DNA of 64,000 bases from UBA11865 sp041570195 (GCA_041570195.1 JBFFWQ010000007.1:29216-93215); one strand, 5' to 3'. Positions 33,505 through 42,777 are shown, counted from the stretch's first letter. Made by a program: numbers and translations. Notes: generated by a model from the letters alone, not told the origin.

Positions 33505-33641
33505 CCCGTTAGACCTAACCGATCACTAAGGCTTGGCGGCGCACCGATTCAAGGCCATAAAGGCGCCGCCGGGCCTGGTGGCATAAATGCTAAAGGCATG
33601 AATGCCTCCGTCACTAACCACAGAAGCGAGGGTCACTGGAA

Positions 33642-34274
33642 ATGACAGTTACAAGAGATCAGGTTGTCAAGTGGCTAGAATCAACGGCCGCCGTGATGAG
33701 TGAAAACAAAACCTACTTGACCGAGTTGGATTCGCCCATTGGCGACGCCGATCACGGCATCAACATGGATCGTGGTTTTCGCAAGGTCCTGGAAAAGTTA
33801 CCCGATGTGGCTGACAAGGACATTGGCAACATCCTTAAGACAACCGGGATGACCCTCATCTCTAGTGTCGGCGGCGCCAGCGGCCCGCTTTATGGCACGT
33901 TCTTCATGCGCGGCGGCATGGCCGTTGACGCCAAAGAGGAGTTGACGGGTGAAGATCTGGCCACCATGCTGCAAGCCGGCTTCGACGGTATCGTGCAGCG
34001 TGGCCGGGCCCAGGCCGGCGACAAGACGATGGTTGATGCCTGGATCCCGGCTTTGAAGGCGCTTCATGACGGCCTTGCTACCGGCGATGACGAGATGGCA
34101 GCGCTATCGGCGTCGGTCAGTGCGGCCGAGCAAGGCATGAAAGACACCATCCCCCTCCAGGCCAGGAAAGGGCGGGCCAGTTACCTGGGCGAGCGCAGTA
34201 TCGGGCACCAGGATCCAGGAGCGACCTCGTCTTACCTGATGCTCAAGGCATTGTTGGACGCGCTGGAGGGTTGA
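33642..34274 (+). CDS. dhaL: Dihydroxyacetone kinase, nucleotide-binding subunit
   Basis: 210 residues, the normal size for DhaL. The metal/ADP site LDSPIGDADHGINMDRG and later GGASGPLYGTFFMRGG and GDKTMVDAWIPA are family signatures. The subunit holds ADP permanently and passes phosphate from DhaM to dihydroxyacetone on DhaK. It follows dhaK by 218 bp and is followed by dispersed element copy C, then glpK. Confidence 0.95.
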   Translation: MTVTRDQVVKWLESTAAVMSENKTYLTELDSPIGDADHGINMDRGFRKVLEKLPDVADKDIGNILKTTGMTLISSVGGASGPLYGTFFMRGGMAVDAKEELTGEDLATMLQAGFDGIVQRGRAQAGDKTMVDAWIPALKALHDGLATGDDEMAALSASVSAAEQGMKDTIPLQARKGRASYLGERSIGHQDPGATSSYLMLKALLDALEG

Positions 34275-34286
34275 TACGGTGGCTCG

Positions 34287-34349
34287 ATTTCTCCGGAAAC
34301 CTCGAGAAACGTTCCCCTTACATGCCTGCAAGCCAGTTTCCGGGAAGAT
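34287..34349. repeat. 63-bp inverted-arm dispersed element, copy C
   Basis: The arms are ATTTCTCCGGAAAC (34287-34300) and GTTTCCGGGAAGAT (34336-34349). The interior is 35 nt with CCC at interior positions 15-17 (34315-34317). It lies between dhaL and glpK. Confidence 0.78.
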
Positions 34350-34420
34350 GAATCGCTCCAGGGTTTCACAGCGCTGGAGCAGAGTCGAGACTATATCCAA
34401 AATAGAAGGAGATAAATGAA

Positions 34421-35938
34421 ATGGCAAAATATGTTGCGGCAGTAGACCAGGGTACGACCAGTACCCGTTGCATGCTGTTCGATCACGGCGGCGGCGTCGT
34501 CAGCGTTCATCAACTTGAACACGAACAGATCTATCCCAAGGCCGGTTGGGTCGAGCATGATCCGATGGAGATCTGGGCCCGAACCCAGGACGTGGTCAAA
34601 GGCGCTGTTGAAAAGGCTGGCATCCAGCCTGGCGATATCGCCGCCGTTGGCGTCACCAACCAGCGCGAGACCACCGTCGTCTGGAACCCCAAAACCGGCG
34701 AACCCTATTACAACGCCATCGTCTGGCAAGACACCCGTACAGACAGGATCTGCAACGAGTTGGCCAAAGATGGCGGCCAAGATCGCTTCCGGCCCAAGGT
34801 AGGCCTGCCCCTGGCGACCTACTTCTCCGGCCCCAAAGTCAAGTGGATCCTGGATAACGTGGACGGCGTCCGCGCGGCCGCCGAGGCCGGCGAGGCCGTT
34901 TTCGGCAACATCGACACCTGGGTCATCTGGTGGCTGACCGGCGGGCCCGACGGCGGCGCTCATGTGACCGACGTGAGCAACGCCAGCCGGACCATGTTGA
35001 TGAACCTGGAAACCTTGGATTGGGACCAGGAAATCCTCGACATCATGGGCATTCCGCGGCAGATGCTGCCCAAGGTGGTGCCCTCAAGCGATCCCAACAC
35101 TTGGGGCAAAACCCCGGCCAATGGGCCCTTTGGCGACGCCATTCCCGTTTGCGGTGACCTGGGCGATCAGCAGGCGGCCCTGGTGGGTCAAACCTGCTAC
35201 AGTCCCGGCGAAGCCAAGAACACCTACGGCACCGGCTGCTTCATGCTCATGAACACCGGCACTGAGATCGTGCCCAGCGAGAGCGGCCTGCTAACCACGC
35301 TGGCCTATAAGATGGGCGACGAACCGGCCGTCTACGCGCTGGAAGGCTCCATCGCCATCACCGGCGCGCTGGTCCAATGGCTGCGCGACAACCTCAACTT
35401 CTTCGACGATTCGCCCCAGGTCGAAGACTTCGCCAAGGAGGTGGATGACTCTGGCGGCATTTACTTCGTGCCTGCCTTTTCCGGTCTGTTCGCCCCCTAC
35501 TGGCAATCCGATGCTCGCGGCGTCATCGTCGGCATGACCCGTTACATCAACAAGTACCACATCTCTCGGGCTGCCCTCGAGGCCACCGCCTACCAGACTC
35601 GCGAAGTGCTCGACGCCATGAACAAGGATTCTGGCGTCGAATTGAAGGCGCTCAAAGTCGACGGCGGCATGGTCTACAATGAGACGCTCATGGAGTTCCA
35701 ATCGGACATCCTGGGCGTGCCGGTCGTGCGGCCGAAAGTCGCCGAGACGACCGCCCTGGGCGCCGCCTACGCCGCCGGACTCGCCGTCGGCTTCTGGGAG
35801 AACCTCGAAGATCTGCGCGAGAATTGGCTCGTTGACGCCACCTGGGAACCCGACATGGACGACGGAACCCGCAAGGAACTCTACAAAGGCTGGCTCAAGG
35901 CCGTCAAACGCACAATGGGCTGGGTAGAGCACGACTAA
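34421..35938 (+). CDS. glpK: Glycerol kinase
   Basis: It phosphorylates glycerol entering through GlpF to glycerol-3-phosphate. 505 residues, the standard length. Family motifs: AVDQGTTSTRCMLFDH (phosphate loop), GVTNQRETTVVW, VWQDTRT, GDLGDQQAALVGQ, FSGLFAPYWQSDARG and KVDGGMVYNE. AAGGAG precedes the ATG. A strong hairpin lies behind the stop. Confidence 0.97.
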   Translation: MAKYVAAVDQGTTSTRCMLFDHGGGVVSVHQLEHEQIYPKAGWVEHDPMEIWARTQDVVKGAVEKAGIQPGDIAAVGVTNQRETTVVWNPKTGEPYYNAIVWQDTRTDRICNELAKDGGQDRFRPKVGLPLATYFSGPKVKWILDNVDGVRAAAEAGEAVFGNIDTWVIWWLTGGPDGGAHVTDVSNASRTMLMNLETLDWDQEILDIMGIPRQMLPKVVPSSDPNTWGKTPANGPFGDAIPVCGDLGDQQAALVGQTCYSPGEAKNTYGTGCFMLMNTGTEIVPSESGLLTTLAYKMGDEPAVYALEGSIAITGALVQWLRDNLNFFDDSPQVEDFAKEVDDSGGIYFVPAFSGLFAPYWQSDARGVIVGMTRYINKYHISRAALEATAYQTREVLDAMNKDSGVELKALKVDGGMVYNETLMEFQSDILGVPVVRPKVAETTALGAAYAAGLAVGFWENLEDLRENWLVDATWEPDMDDGTRKELYKGWLKAVKRTMGWVEHD

Positions 35939-35963
35939 CGCTTCTTCTTACCCTTCTACTTTC

Positions 35964-36020
35964 AGGGATCAGGCTGCTACGCGCTCCTTCTTCGTTGCCT
36001 CTAGCCTGATCCCTGATTTT
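35964..36020 (+). terminator. Terminator after glpK
   Basis: AGGGATCAGGCT (35964-35975) and AGCCTGATCCCT (36003-36014) form a perfect 12-bp stem with a 27-nt loop, followed by GATTTT. Confidence 0.75.
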
Positions 36021-36107
36021 GGTCAACTCGTGACCGTCCATTATGGACGACTGGCGGTTACCGTTTAGCGGTTCCCGTTTATTCCTGGCGCCAGTCACGG
36101 AGACAAT

Positions 36108-36353
36108 ATGGCAAAGAAGTCCAATAAAGCGAAGAAAGGCAAGCCAGCCAAGAGACAGGCATCGCCGCCGCCGCGGAATCCAATTTACATGGCATTTCTC
36201 GGCGTCCTCCTGGCTGCCTGGATCGTCTGGCGGCTCGAACCGTCACAGGGACTGAATAAAGCCCTACTATATGGTATTGTGGCCGGCCTGGCCTGGGGCG
36301 TCTTTGTGCTGGCTTTCACATGGAGCCAGCGCCGGGGTGAAAACGACAACTAA
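36108..36353 (+). CDS. Small two-helix membrane protein, unknown
   Basis: 81 residues. A strongly basic N terminus (MAKKSNKAKKGKPAKRQ) is followed by two predicted membrane helices (about 27-45 and 50-72). GGAGA lies 6 bp before the ATG. No family is recognised. It lies between glpK and a methyltransferase-like gene; whether it belongs to the glycerol locus is unknown. Confidence 0.7.
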   Translation: MAKKSNKAKKGKPAKRQASPPPRNPIYMAFLGVLLAAWIVWRLEPSQGLNKALLYGIVAGLAWGVFVLAFTWSQRRGENDN

Positions 36354-36430
36354 TTAAGCCAAAATAGGTTCTGCGTTCAGTCACTGAAATGCAAGTGAGA
36401 GATACACAGCGATTTCTTCGAGTTAATTAG

Positions 36431-37012
36431 ATGACCGAATTTACAGTGACGGCAACTTCGAACCTGGCCGCGACCGATTGGGAAAGGCTATGGGCGCCCT
36501 ACGACGAAGCGACATACCGCCAGACCTTGAACTGGATTGGTGCCGATGACGCCGTCCTCGATGTCGGCGCCGGCGATCTCAGATTAGCTTGTCGTATGGC
36601 CAGAAAAGCCCGCCATGTCTACGCTATCGAGCTCAACCCGGCCTTGGCGACCACGGCCGTCCAGACTCTGCCGGCCGGCAATCTGACCGTCATCTGGGGC
36701 GACGCCTACCGCGTCCCATTCCCGGCCGGAATAACGGTCGCCGTGCTACTGATGCGCCATTGTCGAGCTTTTCATGAGCTACTAAACAAGTTAATGGGGA
36801 TTGGCTGCCGGTACCTGATCACCAATGCTCGCTGGCGCCTGGCAGTGGAGCTAATTGATCTGCAATCTGCTCCTACTCCCTACGCGGCCGTCGAACTGGG
36901 CTGGTATGCCTGTCGGTGTGGCGCGACCGGTTTCGTGTCTGGTCCAGCGCAGCGACTAACGCCCCATATTGAATCGGCCGTGCATGAAGTAGTCGCCTGT
37001 CCGGCCTGTTGA
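36431..37012 (+). CDS. SAM-dependent methyltransferase-like protein
   Basis: 193 residues with a class I methyltransferase core: motif I VLDVGAGDLRLACRMA (about 37-52), acidic residue of motif II in YAIELNP (about 63) and GDAYRVPFP (motif III region, about 91). The C-terminal part holds WYACRCG and the final CPAC, four cysteines that could bind a metal. The lack of an NPPY-type motif gives no hint of the substrate. It is shorter than most complete enzymes. The start at 36431 has a weak ribosome binding site. Confidence 0.7.
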   Translation: MTEFTVTATSNLAATDWERLWAPYDEATYRQTLNWIGADDAVLDVGAGDLRLACRMARKARHVYAIELNPALATTAVQTLPAGNLTVIWGDAYRVPFPAGITVAVLLMRHCRAFHELLNKLMGIGCRYLITNARWRLAVELIDLQSAPTPYAAVELGWYACRCGATGFVSGPAQRLTPHIESAVHEVVACPAC

Positions 37013-37054
37013 AGGAACAATGTCTGATTGATTCCAACACCACCTAAATCAATA

Positions 37055-39571
37055 ATGGTAAGCATTGTAATCGTCTCACACAGCGCCAAGCTTGCCGAAG
37101 GGGTTCGGGAGCTGGCCGAGCAAATGGTCCAGGGACAGATCCAGTTAGCCGCGACCGGCGGCATCGACGACCCTGAGAATCCAATCGGCACCGACGCCAT
37201 GAAGGTCTATGAGGCCATCGAAGCCGTCTACGACGACGACGGCGTTGTGGTATTGATGGATTTGGGCAGCGCTGTCCTGAGCGCCGAGTTGGCGCTGGAG
37301 TTCCTGGAACCCCAACGCCAGGCCAACGTCTACCTGTGTGAAGCGCCCCTGGTGGAAGGGACTATGGCCGCCGCGGTGCAGGCCTCCGTTGGCGGGGACA
37401 TTCGACAAGTCATGGCTGAGGCGCGAGGCGCGCTGGCCATAAAGGCCGGCCAACTTCAAGCGGGGGACGCGGCCGAGTCGCCGCTAGCAGAACCGGCCGG
37501 CGAACCAGCTGAAACACAAGGTCCGGTCGAACAACTGCGCCTGGTAGTATACAATCGCCTGGGGCTGCACGCTCGCCCGGCGGCCCGTTTTGTAGGCGTC
37601 GCCAACCGCTATGAATCGTCGATAAGTCTCTCGAAAGGCGGCGCTGAGGCCAACGCCAAAAGCATCAACCAGGTAGCGACGCTCGGCGTACGTCAGGGTG
37701 ACGAGATCGTCATCACTGCCCGCGGGCCTGACGCCACGCTGGCGCTGCAGGCCATCCAGGATCTGGCCGATGACAACTTCGGCGACAGGGACGAGGAACT
37801 GGAGTCTGCAGCTGCTACAGCGGCCGCGCCAGTAGCCGAACCAGTCCAAACAGAGGACGGCGCCATGGCCGGGATCGCCGCTTCACCCGGGATCGCCATC
37901 GGGCCCGCCTTCCAATACCGGCCGCGCTTGCCCGAGGTCACGACCTATAGCGTAACTGACGCGGGCGCAGAGTGGCGGCGACTAGAGGAGGGCCTGGCCG
38001 GGGCCGTGCAAGAAATCGATCAACTTCACAAGACGGCGATAAGACAGGTCGGCCAGGCCGAGGCGGCCATCTTCGAGGCCCATTTGCTCATATTGCAGGA
38101 TCCAACGTTGCTGGACGCGGCTCAGGCAGCCATCGTCGACGATCGAGTCAACGCCGAGGCCGCCTGGTTTGGGGTGATCGAACAGACGGCCGCCGACTAC
38201 CAGGCCCTGGACGACACTTACATGCAGGCCAGGGCGGCCGATGTCATGGACGTCGGCCGGCGCGTCTTGACTGGCTTGATGGATGTCGAACGGCCGCCGC
38301 TGGAATTCGACGAGCCTGTCATTCTATTGGCCGCCGACCTCACCCCATCCGATACCGTCCGCCTCGATCCGGCATTGGTTCTTGGTCTCTGCACTGAACT
38401 GGGCGGCGCAACTTCGCACAGCGCCATCCTGGCTAGAGCCCTGGGCATCCCGGCCATCGTCGGCTTGGGCCCATCTCTAGAAAGCGTGCCTGGCGGCCAG
38501 AAGATAGCCATTGACGGCGGCCAGGGCCGGCTCTGGCTGACGCCTGAACCAGACCAACTGGCCGGCCTGGAAGAGAAGCGCCGCCAGTGGTTACTCGACC
38601 GCCAACGCGCCAAAGACGCCAGCCGTAGACCGGCCGTCACCGTAGATAATCATCGTGTTGAAATCGGCGCCAATATTGGCGGCCCCCACGATGTGACCAT
38701 CGCCCTTGAATTCGGCGCCGAAGGCGTTGGTTTGTTCCGCACCGAGTTCCTGTTCCTCGATCGCCAGACGGCGCCCACCGAGGAGGAGCAGGCTGCCGTC
38801 TACGCGGAAGTAGTCCAGGCCATGGGCCAGCGGCCGGTCATCATCCGTACATTGGACGTCGGCGGCGACAAGCCGCTCCCCTACATCGATTTGGGCCAGG
38901 AAGACAATCCCTTCTTGGGCTGGCGCGGCATTCGCTTCTGCCTTGATGAGCCGGAGTTATTCAAGACCCAACTACGGGCTATCCTGCGCGCCGGCCATGG
39001 CCACAACCTGAAACTGATGTTTCCCATGATCGGCACTTTGACTGAAGTGCGGGCCGCTAAAACCCTGCTCAATGAAGCGAAGTCGGAGCTAAAGGCCCGC
39101 GACCTGCCCTTCGACGCCCAAATGGAAGTTGGTATCATGGTCGAGGTGCCGGCCGCCGCCGCCAGCGCCGACCAACTGGCCCATGAAGTGGATTTCTTCA
39201 GTATCGGCACCAACGACCTGACTCAGTACGTCATGGCCGCCGACCGTGGCAACGCTCGGGTAACAGACCTGGCCGACGCCTTGCAGCCGGCCGTGCTGCG
39301 AATGATTCGGCAAACCGTCCGCGCTGCCCATGAAGCCGGCATCTGGGTCGGAATGTGCGGCGAACTGGCCGGTAATGCCCAGGCTGCGCCATTGCTGGTC
39401 GGTCTGGGCCTGGACGAACTGAGCATGAGCGCCCCCGCCATCCCCGCCGTCAAAGAGGCCATCCGCGGCTTCACCCTGACCACAGCTCGGGAGATCGCCG
39501 AACAGGCGCTCGGTTGCACTTCGGCCGCCGAGGTAGATCAGCTTTTGGCGAAATCTTTTCCCGGAAACTGA
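37055..39571 (+). CDS. dhaM: DhaM-HPr-enzyme I fusion (PEP:dihydroxyacetone phosphotransferase)
   Basis: 838 residues combining three phospho-carriers. Residues 1-130 are a DhaM (EIIA-mannose-like) domain with the active His in IVIVSHSAKLA. About 158-245 is HPr (NRLGLHARPAARF, His near 171). About 270-838 is a complete enzyme I: GGATSHSAILARALGIPAIVG (His near 454), a PEP-binding barrel with GTNDLTQYVMAADR, and the catalytic Cys in GMCGELAG (about 767). E. coli DhaM stops within the first part of enzyme I, so this protein should carry phosphate from PEP to DhaL on its own. The start is the ATG at 37055 (MVSIVIVSHS); a TTG nine codons earlier is less likely. The stop lies inside dispersed element copy D. 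Confidence 0.93.
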   Translation: MVSIVIVSHSAKLAEGVRELAEQMVQGQIQLAATGGIDDPENPIGTDAMKVYEAIEAVYDDDGVVVLMDLGSAVLSAELALEFLEPQRQANVYLCEAPLVEGTMAAAVQASVGGDIRQVMAEARGALAIKAGQLQAGDAAESPLAEPAGEPAETQGPVEQLRLVVYNRLGLHARPAARFVGVANRYESSISLSKGGAEANAKSINQVATLGVRQGDEIVITARGPDATLALQAIQDLADDNFGDRDEELESAAATAAAPVAEPVQTEDGAMAGIAASPGIAIGPAFQYRPRLPEVTTYSVTDAGAEWRRLEEGLAGAVQEIDQLHKTAIRQVGQAEAAIFEAHLLILQDPTLLDAAQAAIVDDRVNAEAAWFGVIEQTAADYQALDDTYMQARAADVMDVGRRVLTGLMDVERPPLEFDEPVILLAADLTPSDTVRLDPALVLGLCTELGGATSHSAILARALGIPAIVGLGPSLESVPGGQKIAIDGGQGRLWLTPEPDQLAGLEEKRRQWLLDRQRAKDASRRPAVTVDNHRVEIGANIGGPHDVTIALEFGAEGVGLFRTEFLFLDRQTAPTEEEQAAVYAEVVQAMGQRPVIIRTLDVGGDKPLPYIDLGQEDNPFLGWRGIRFCLDEPELFKTQLRAILRAGHGHNLKLMFPMIGTLTEVRAAKTLLNEAKSELKARDLPFDAQMEVGIMVEVPAAAASADQLAHEVDFFSIGTNDLTQYVMAADRGNARVTDLADALQPAVLRMIRQTVRAAHEAGIWVGMCGELAGNAQAAPLLVGLGLDELSMSAPAIPAVKEAIRGFTLTTAREIAEQALGCTSAAEVDQLLAKSFPGN

Positions 39572-39617
39572 CTTAACCACACCCCAGAAAAATCTACCTC
39601 AAGGTTTCCGGGAAAAT
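39555..39617. repeat. 63-bp inverted-arm dispersed element, copy D (overlaps gene end)
   Basis: The arms are CTTTTCCCGGAAAC (39555-39568) and GTTTCCGGGAAAAT (39604-39617), with 12-bp perfect inversion. The interior is 35 nt with CCC at interior positions 15-17 (39583-39585). The left arm encodes the last residues of the DhaM fusion (SFPGN), and the stop codon is the start of the interior. Confidence 0.8.
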
Positions 39618-39677
39618 CAGCCAATCACAAATCAACCGGTACACTGCCAACGGCATACTGCAGACAGCAGCCCGCAC

Positions 39678-41930
39678 TTACAATCCTAGCACCCTGGGCG
39701 GCGTCATAGGCAAGTCGCTCAAACGCCGGCCGGTAACGTCGGCGATGGCGTTGGCCACCGCCGCGGCCGTGGCGATCACCGGTGGCTCTCCCACCCCGCG
39801 TGCGCCAAAGGGCCCATGATCCGAGGGCACCTCCACCATGACCGTCTCCACCTTTTCCGCCACCTGGCCTGCGCTGGGAACGTTATATTCCATCCAGGCA
39901 CCGGTCAACAACTGGCCGCTCTCATCATAAACCATCTCTTCGTACAGCGCCCAGCCCAGGCCCTGGGCCGCCGCGCCCATCATCTGGCCCTCGATGCCCG
40001 ATGGGTTAATCGCCCGGCCAACATCCTGAACCAGCACCAGCCGCGGGACCCTTACCTGGCCCGTCTCCTCGTCGACGACGACCTCGGCCAACTGGGCGCA
40101 AAAAGCCGGCGACGAACGATTCTCGGCATGGCGACCGTGCCCCATGATCGGTGCATACTTGCCGCCAAATTGCATCGTCTTGCCGGCCAACTCGCTTAAC
40201 GGAATAGCCTTCCCGGGCACGCCTCGCACCTGCACTTTGCCGTCGACGATCTCCAGGTCGGCCGGATCAACTTCAAATTCCTCCGATGCGATGGCCAGCA
40301 CCTGGACCCGCGCCTCCTCGGTCGCCTGCACTACCGCCGGACCAACACAATACGTGATTTTGCTGCCGCCAGTGGAGCCTCCATAAGGAGCCGAACCCGT
40401 GTCGCCAGAAACGATTCGCACCTGGTCAGGCTCCACGCCAAAAACCTCGGCCGCCATCAGGGCGAAACCGGTCGTCGTGCCCGTCAGATCAACCGAGCCG
40501 ATATGCACATGTAGTTGACCGTCGCGATTGAGGGCGCAGCTCGCCGCCGCCGGTTCAGTGCCGCCGGGCCAGCCGCCGATGGCGATACCCACCCCGCGTC
40601 CGGCCGCCCGCGCCGCGTCTCGCTCCAGCCAGGCCGGCTGCTGTCCCAGGCTCTCCAGGACCTGGCGCATACCCATCGACGCCCATGGCTCGTTATTGGC
40701 CATCAAATCACCTGGTTCGCAGGCGTTTCGTAGCCTGATCTCCAGTCGGTCCAGATCAAGTTCAGCCGCCAATTCGTCGACGAGGCTCTCCAGGGCAAAC
40801 GCACCTTGGGGCACGCCTGGCGCGCGATAAGCGCCGACCGAGGGCTTGAAGGTCAACAACTCGCTGTAGTGAACATCCAGGTTAGGGAACTGATATACGC
40901 TGCTCATCAGGAAGGCTGACATGACATGAAAGCCCGGGTAACAACCGGAATCGACTGTCACTTCACCGGCCAACGCGGTGAACGCACCATCTTTCTTAGC
41001 GCCCAGCTTGATGGCCAAGCGAATCGCCGGTGCGGGATTGCCCGCCAGCATCTCTTCCATGCGCGTCAGTACCAGGCAGACCGGCCGTCGCACATGGTTG
41101 GCGGCCAGGGCCACCAGCGGTTCGTACAAGACGAACTTGCCGCCAAAGGCGCCGCCTACCGGCGTCCCCACGACCCGGACATCCGATTCGGGCACGTCGA
41201 GCACGCCAGCGACCTCCTCGCGGGCCCAGAAGGGAGCCTGGGTGCTGGTCCAGACGGTGGCTCCACCGGTCAGCGGGTCTGGCTGAACCACGGTCGCATG
41301 CGGCTCCAGGTAACTCTGGTGCACCATGGAAGTGTTGAAGGTTCGCTCGACGATGACATCGGCCTGGGCAAAACCGGCCTGGACGTCGCCGCGCTTAAAG
41401 CGGCGCTCGCTAGAGATATTACTGCGCGTGATCGCCCCTGCTTCCTCATCGCCCGTATCGGCCCCGTGAGCGCCCGCCTCGTCGCTGCTGCCGGGCAAGC
41501 CCTGCGGCCAGACCAGCGGCGCATTTTCGGCCATGGCCTGGTCAATCGTCGTCGCCGCCGGCAGCGGTTCGTAATCAACATACAGCACTTCCGCGCCGTC
41601 GGCCGCCGCCGCCTCGCTCTCAGCCAGGATCAAGGCCACCGGCTGGCCAGTGAAAATCACCCGTTCCCGGGCCAGCAACAGCCGCCGGCGATTTTCGGCC
41701 GGGAAATTGGGCAGATCTCCGGCCGTCAATACGGCTACCACCCCAGGGATGGCCAACGACGCTTCCGCGTCAATGGCCAGGATTCGGGCATGGCTATGCG
41801 GGCTGGTGACCGGCCGGGCGTGCAGCATGCCCGGCAAGCGAATGTCAGTTGCGTAGCGTATGGCGCCAGCCACCTTCACCCGGCCGTCACGCAAAATAGC
41901 CGGCCGCCCAATGCTAGTAAATTCCGTCAT
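39678..41930 (-). CDS. Molybdopterin-binding subunit, xanthine dehydrogenase/aldehyde oxidase family
   Basis: A 750-residue large subunit of a molybdenum hydroxylase. Family motifs: RDGRVKVAGAIRYATDI near the start, VGGAFGGKF, GAYRAPGVPQGAF (Mo-cofactor contact), SGDTGSAPYGGSTGGS and the catalytic Glu in ARGVGEPPVIATAAA. Such enzymes normally need a 2Fe-2S and an FAD subunit, and neither is next to it here; the gene upstream is divergent and unrelated. Substrate (purine, aldehyde, CO or other) cannot be chosen; the CO-dehydrogenase active-site loop (VAYRCSFR) is not present. It converges with dhaM across element D. Confidence 0.92.
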   Translation of the reverse strand: MTEFTSIGRPAILRDGRVKVAGAIRYATDIRLPGMLHARPVTSPHSHARILAIDAEASLAIPGVVAVLTAGDLPNFPAENRRRLLLARERVIFTGQPVALILAESEAAAADGAEVLYVDYEPLPAATTIDQAMAENAPLVWPQGLPGSSDEAGAHGADTGDEEAGAITRSNISSERRFKRGDVQAGFAQADVIVERTFNTSMVHQSYLEPHATVVQPDPLTGGATVWTSTQAPFWAREEVAGVLDVPESDVRVVGTPVGGAFGGKFVLYEPLVALAANHVRRPVCLVLTRMEEMLAGNPAPAIRLAIKLGAKKDGAFTALAGEVTVDSGCYPGFHVMSAFLMSSVYQFPNLDVHYSELLTFKPSVGAYRAPGVPQGAFALESLVDELAAELDLDRLEIRLRNACEPGDLMANNEPWASMGMRQVLESLGQQPAWLERDAARAAGRGVGIAIGGWPGGTEPAAASCALNRDGQLHVHIGSVDLTGTTTGFALMAAEVFGVEPDQVRIVSGDTGSAPYGGSTGGSKITYCVGPAVVQATEEARVQVLAIASEEFEVDPADLEIVDGKVQVRGVPGKAIPLSELAGKTMQFGGKYAPIMGHGRHAENRSSPAFCAQLAEVVVDEETGQVRVPRLVLVQDVGRAINPSGIEGQMMGAAAQGLGWALYEEMVYDESGQLLTGAWMEYNVPSAGQVAEKVETVMVEVPSDHGPFGARGVGEPPVIATAAAVANAIADVTGRRLSDLPMTPPRVLGL

Positions 41931-42156
41931 CTACTCCTCCACATCCTGGTCTCCACACCGCCACCCGTCAAACGTCAGTAATAACCCTGAGGTAGCTTAG
42001 TGGCTTACTCAAATCTATTCTCTATGCTGAAGTCGAATGGCTTGCTTTGCCCAAGCGTATACCATTTGGTGTGCCCACGCAATCAGCTAGGGCACAAAGA
42101 ATCTGACCTAGACTTCTGTGTTCCTATACCTCTTCAACCACCTTGTGTGTTTCATC

Positions 42157-42165
42157 TGGTAGAAT
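42157..42165 (+). promoter_or_regulatory. Extended -10 adjoining the start codon (leaderless candidate)
   Basis: TGGTAGAAT, a TGn extended -10, ends 6 bp before the ATG at 42172, so transcription would begin at or next to the start codon. No ribosome binding site is seen. Confidence 0.45.
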
Positions 42166-42171
42166 CGTTTC

Positions 42172-42699
42172 ATGAGCTCAAGACGCATTGTTGTGGTTGG
42201 CACGACCGGTTCGGGTAAGACTACTGCGGCCAACCGACTCTCGCACAAGCTGGGTATTCCGCACACTGAGCTGGACGCTCTCAACTGGGGGCCAAACTGG
42301 CAGATGCGGCCGCCCGAACAATTCCACGCGGCCGTAGAACAAGCCACCCGAGGCGAAACTTGGGTCGTGGACGGCAACTACAGTCGGGCGCGGGAAATTG
42401 TCTGGCCCCGCGCCGACACCATCGTCTGGCTAGACTATCCCTTGCCATTAATATTATGGCGCTTGTGGTGGCGTACGCTACGGCGGGGAATTCTTCGGCA
42501 AGAGCTTTGGAGCGGCAACCGGGAAAGATTATGGACCCACTTCTTCAACCGTGATTCGCTCTTCCTCTGGGCCCTCCAGACATATAACCGTCGTCGCCGC
42601 GAATACCCGGAACTGTTGGGACGGCCGGAATACTCGCACCTGCAACTTGTACATTTGCGCTCGCCAAACATGGCTGAAGCATGGATTGAGCAATTATGA
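42172..42699 (+). CDS. Adenylate-kinase-like P-loop protein (topology modulation type)
   Basis: 175 residues with the P-loop GTTGSGKTTAANRLS at residue 9 and the motifs ELDALNWGPNW, WVVDGNYSRAR, DTIVWLDYPLPLILWRL and later Arg-rich helices. These match the FlaR/topology-modulation branch of small nucleotide kinases. Members are often annotated as AAA or adenylate kinase; the true substrate is not known. It stands alone between two minus-strand genes and may be translated from a leaderless mRNA. Confidence 0.82.
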   Translation: MSSRRIVVVGTTGSGKTTAANRLSHKLGIPHTELDALNWGPNWQMRPPEQFHAAVEQATRGETWVVDGNYSRAREIVWPRADTIVWLDYPLPLILWRLWWRTLRRGILRQELWSGNRERLWTHFFNRDSLFLWALQTYNRRRREYPELLGRPEYSHLQLVHLRSPNMAEAWIEQL

Positions 42700-42777
42700 T
42701 TTGGGCTAAAGAAAGCTCCTGGACACCGGCACTAGAGGCGAATTAAACCAATCACGACCGACGCGTTCGAACCCGTG

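Noticed and set aside
40926..41981. Plus-strand frame of 351 codons opposite the molybdenum hydroxylase
   Set aside because: Antisense shadow with low-complexity His/Arg/Gly composition and no recognisable domain.
41990..42050. Possible third copy of the 118-bp repeat
   Set aside because: Only short stretches (CTATTCTC, TGGCTTGCTT) match and spacing is not kept.
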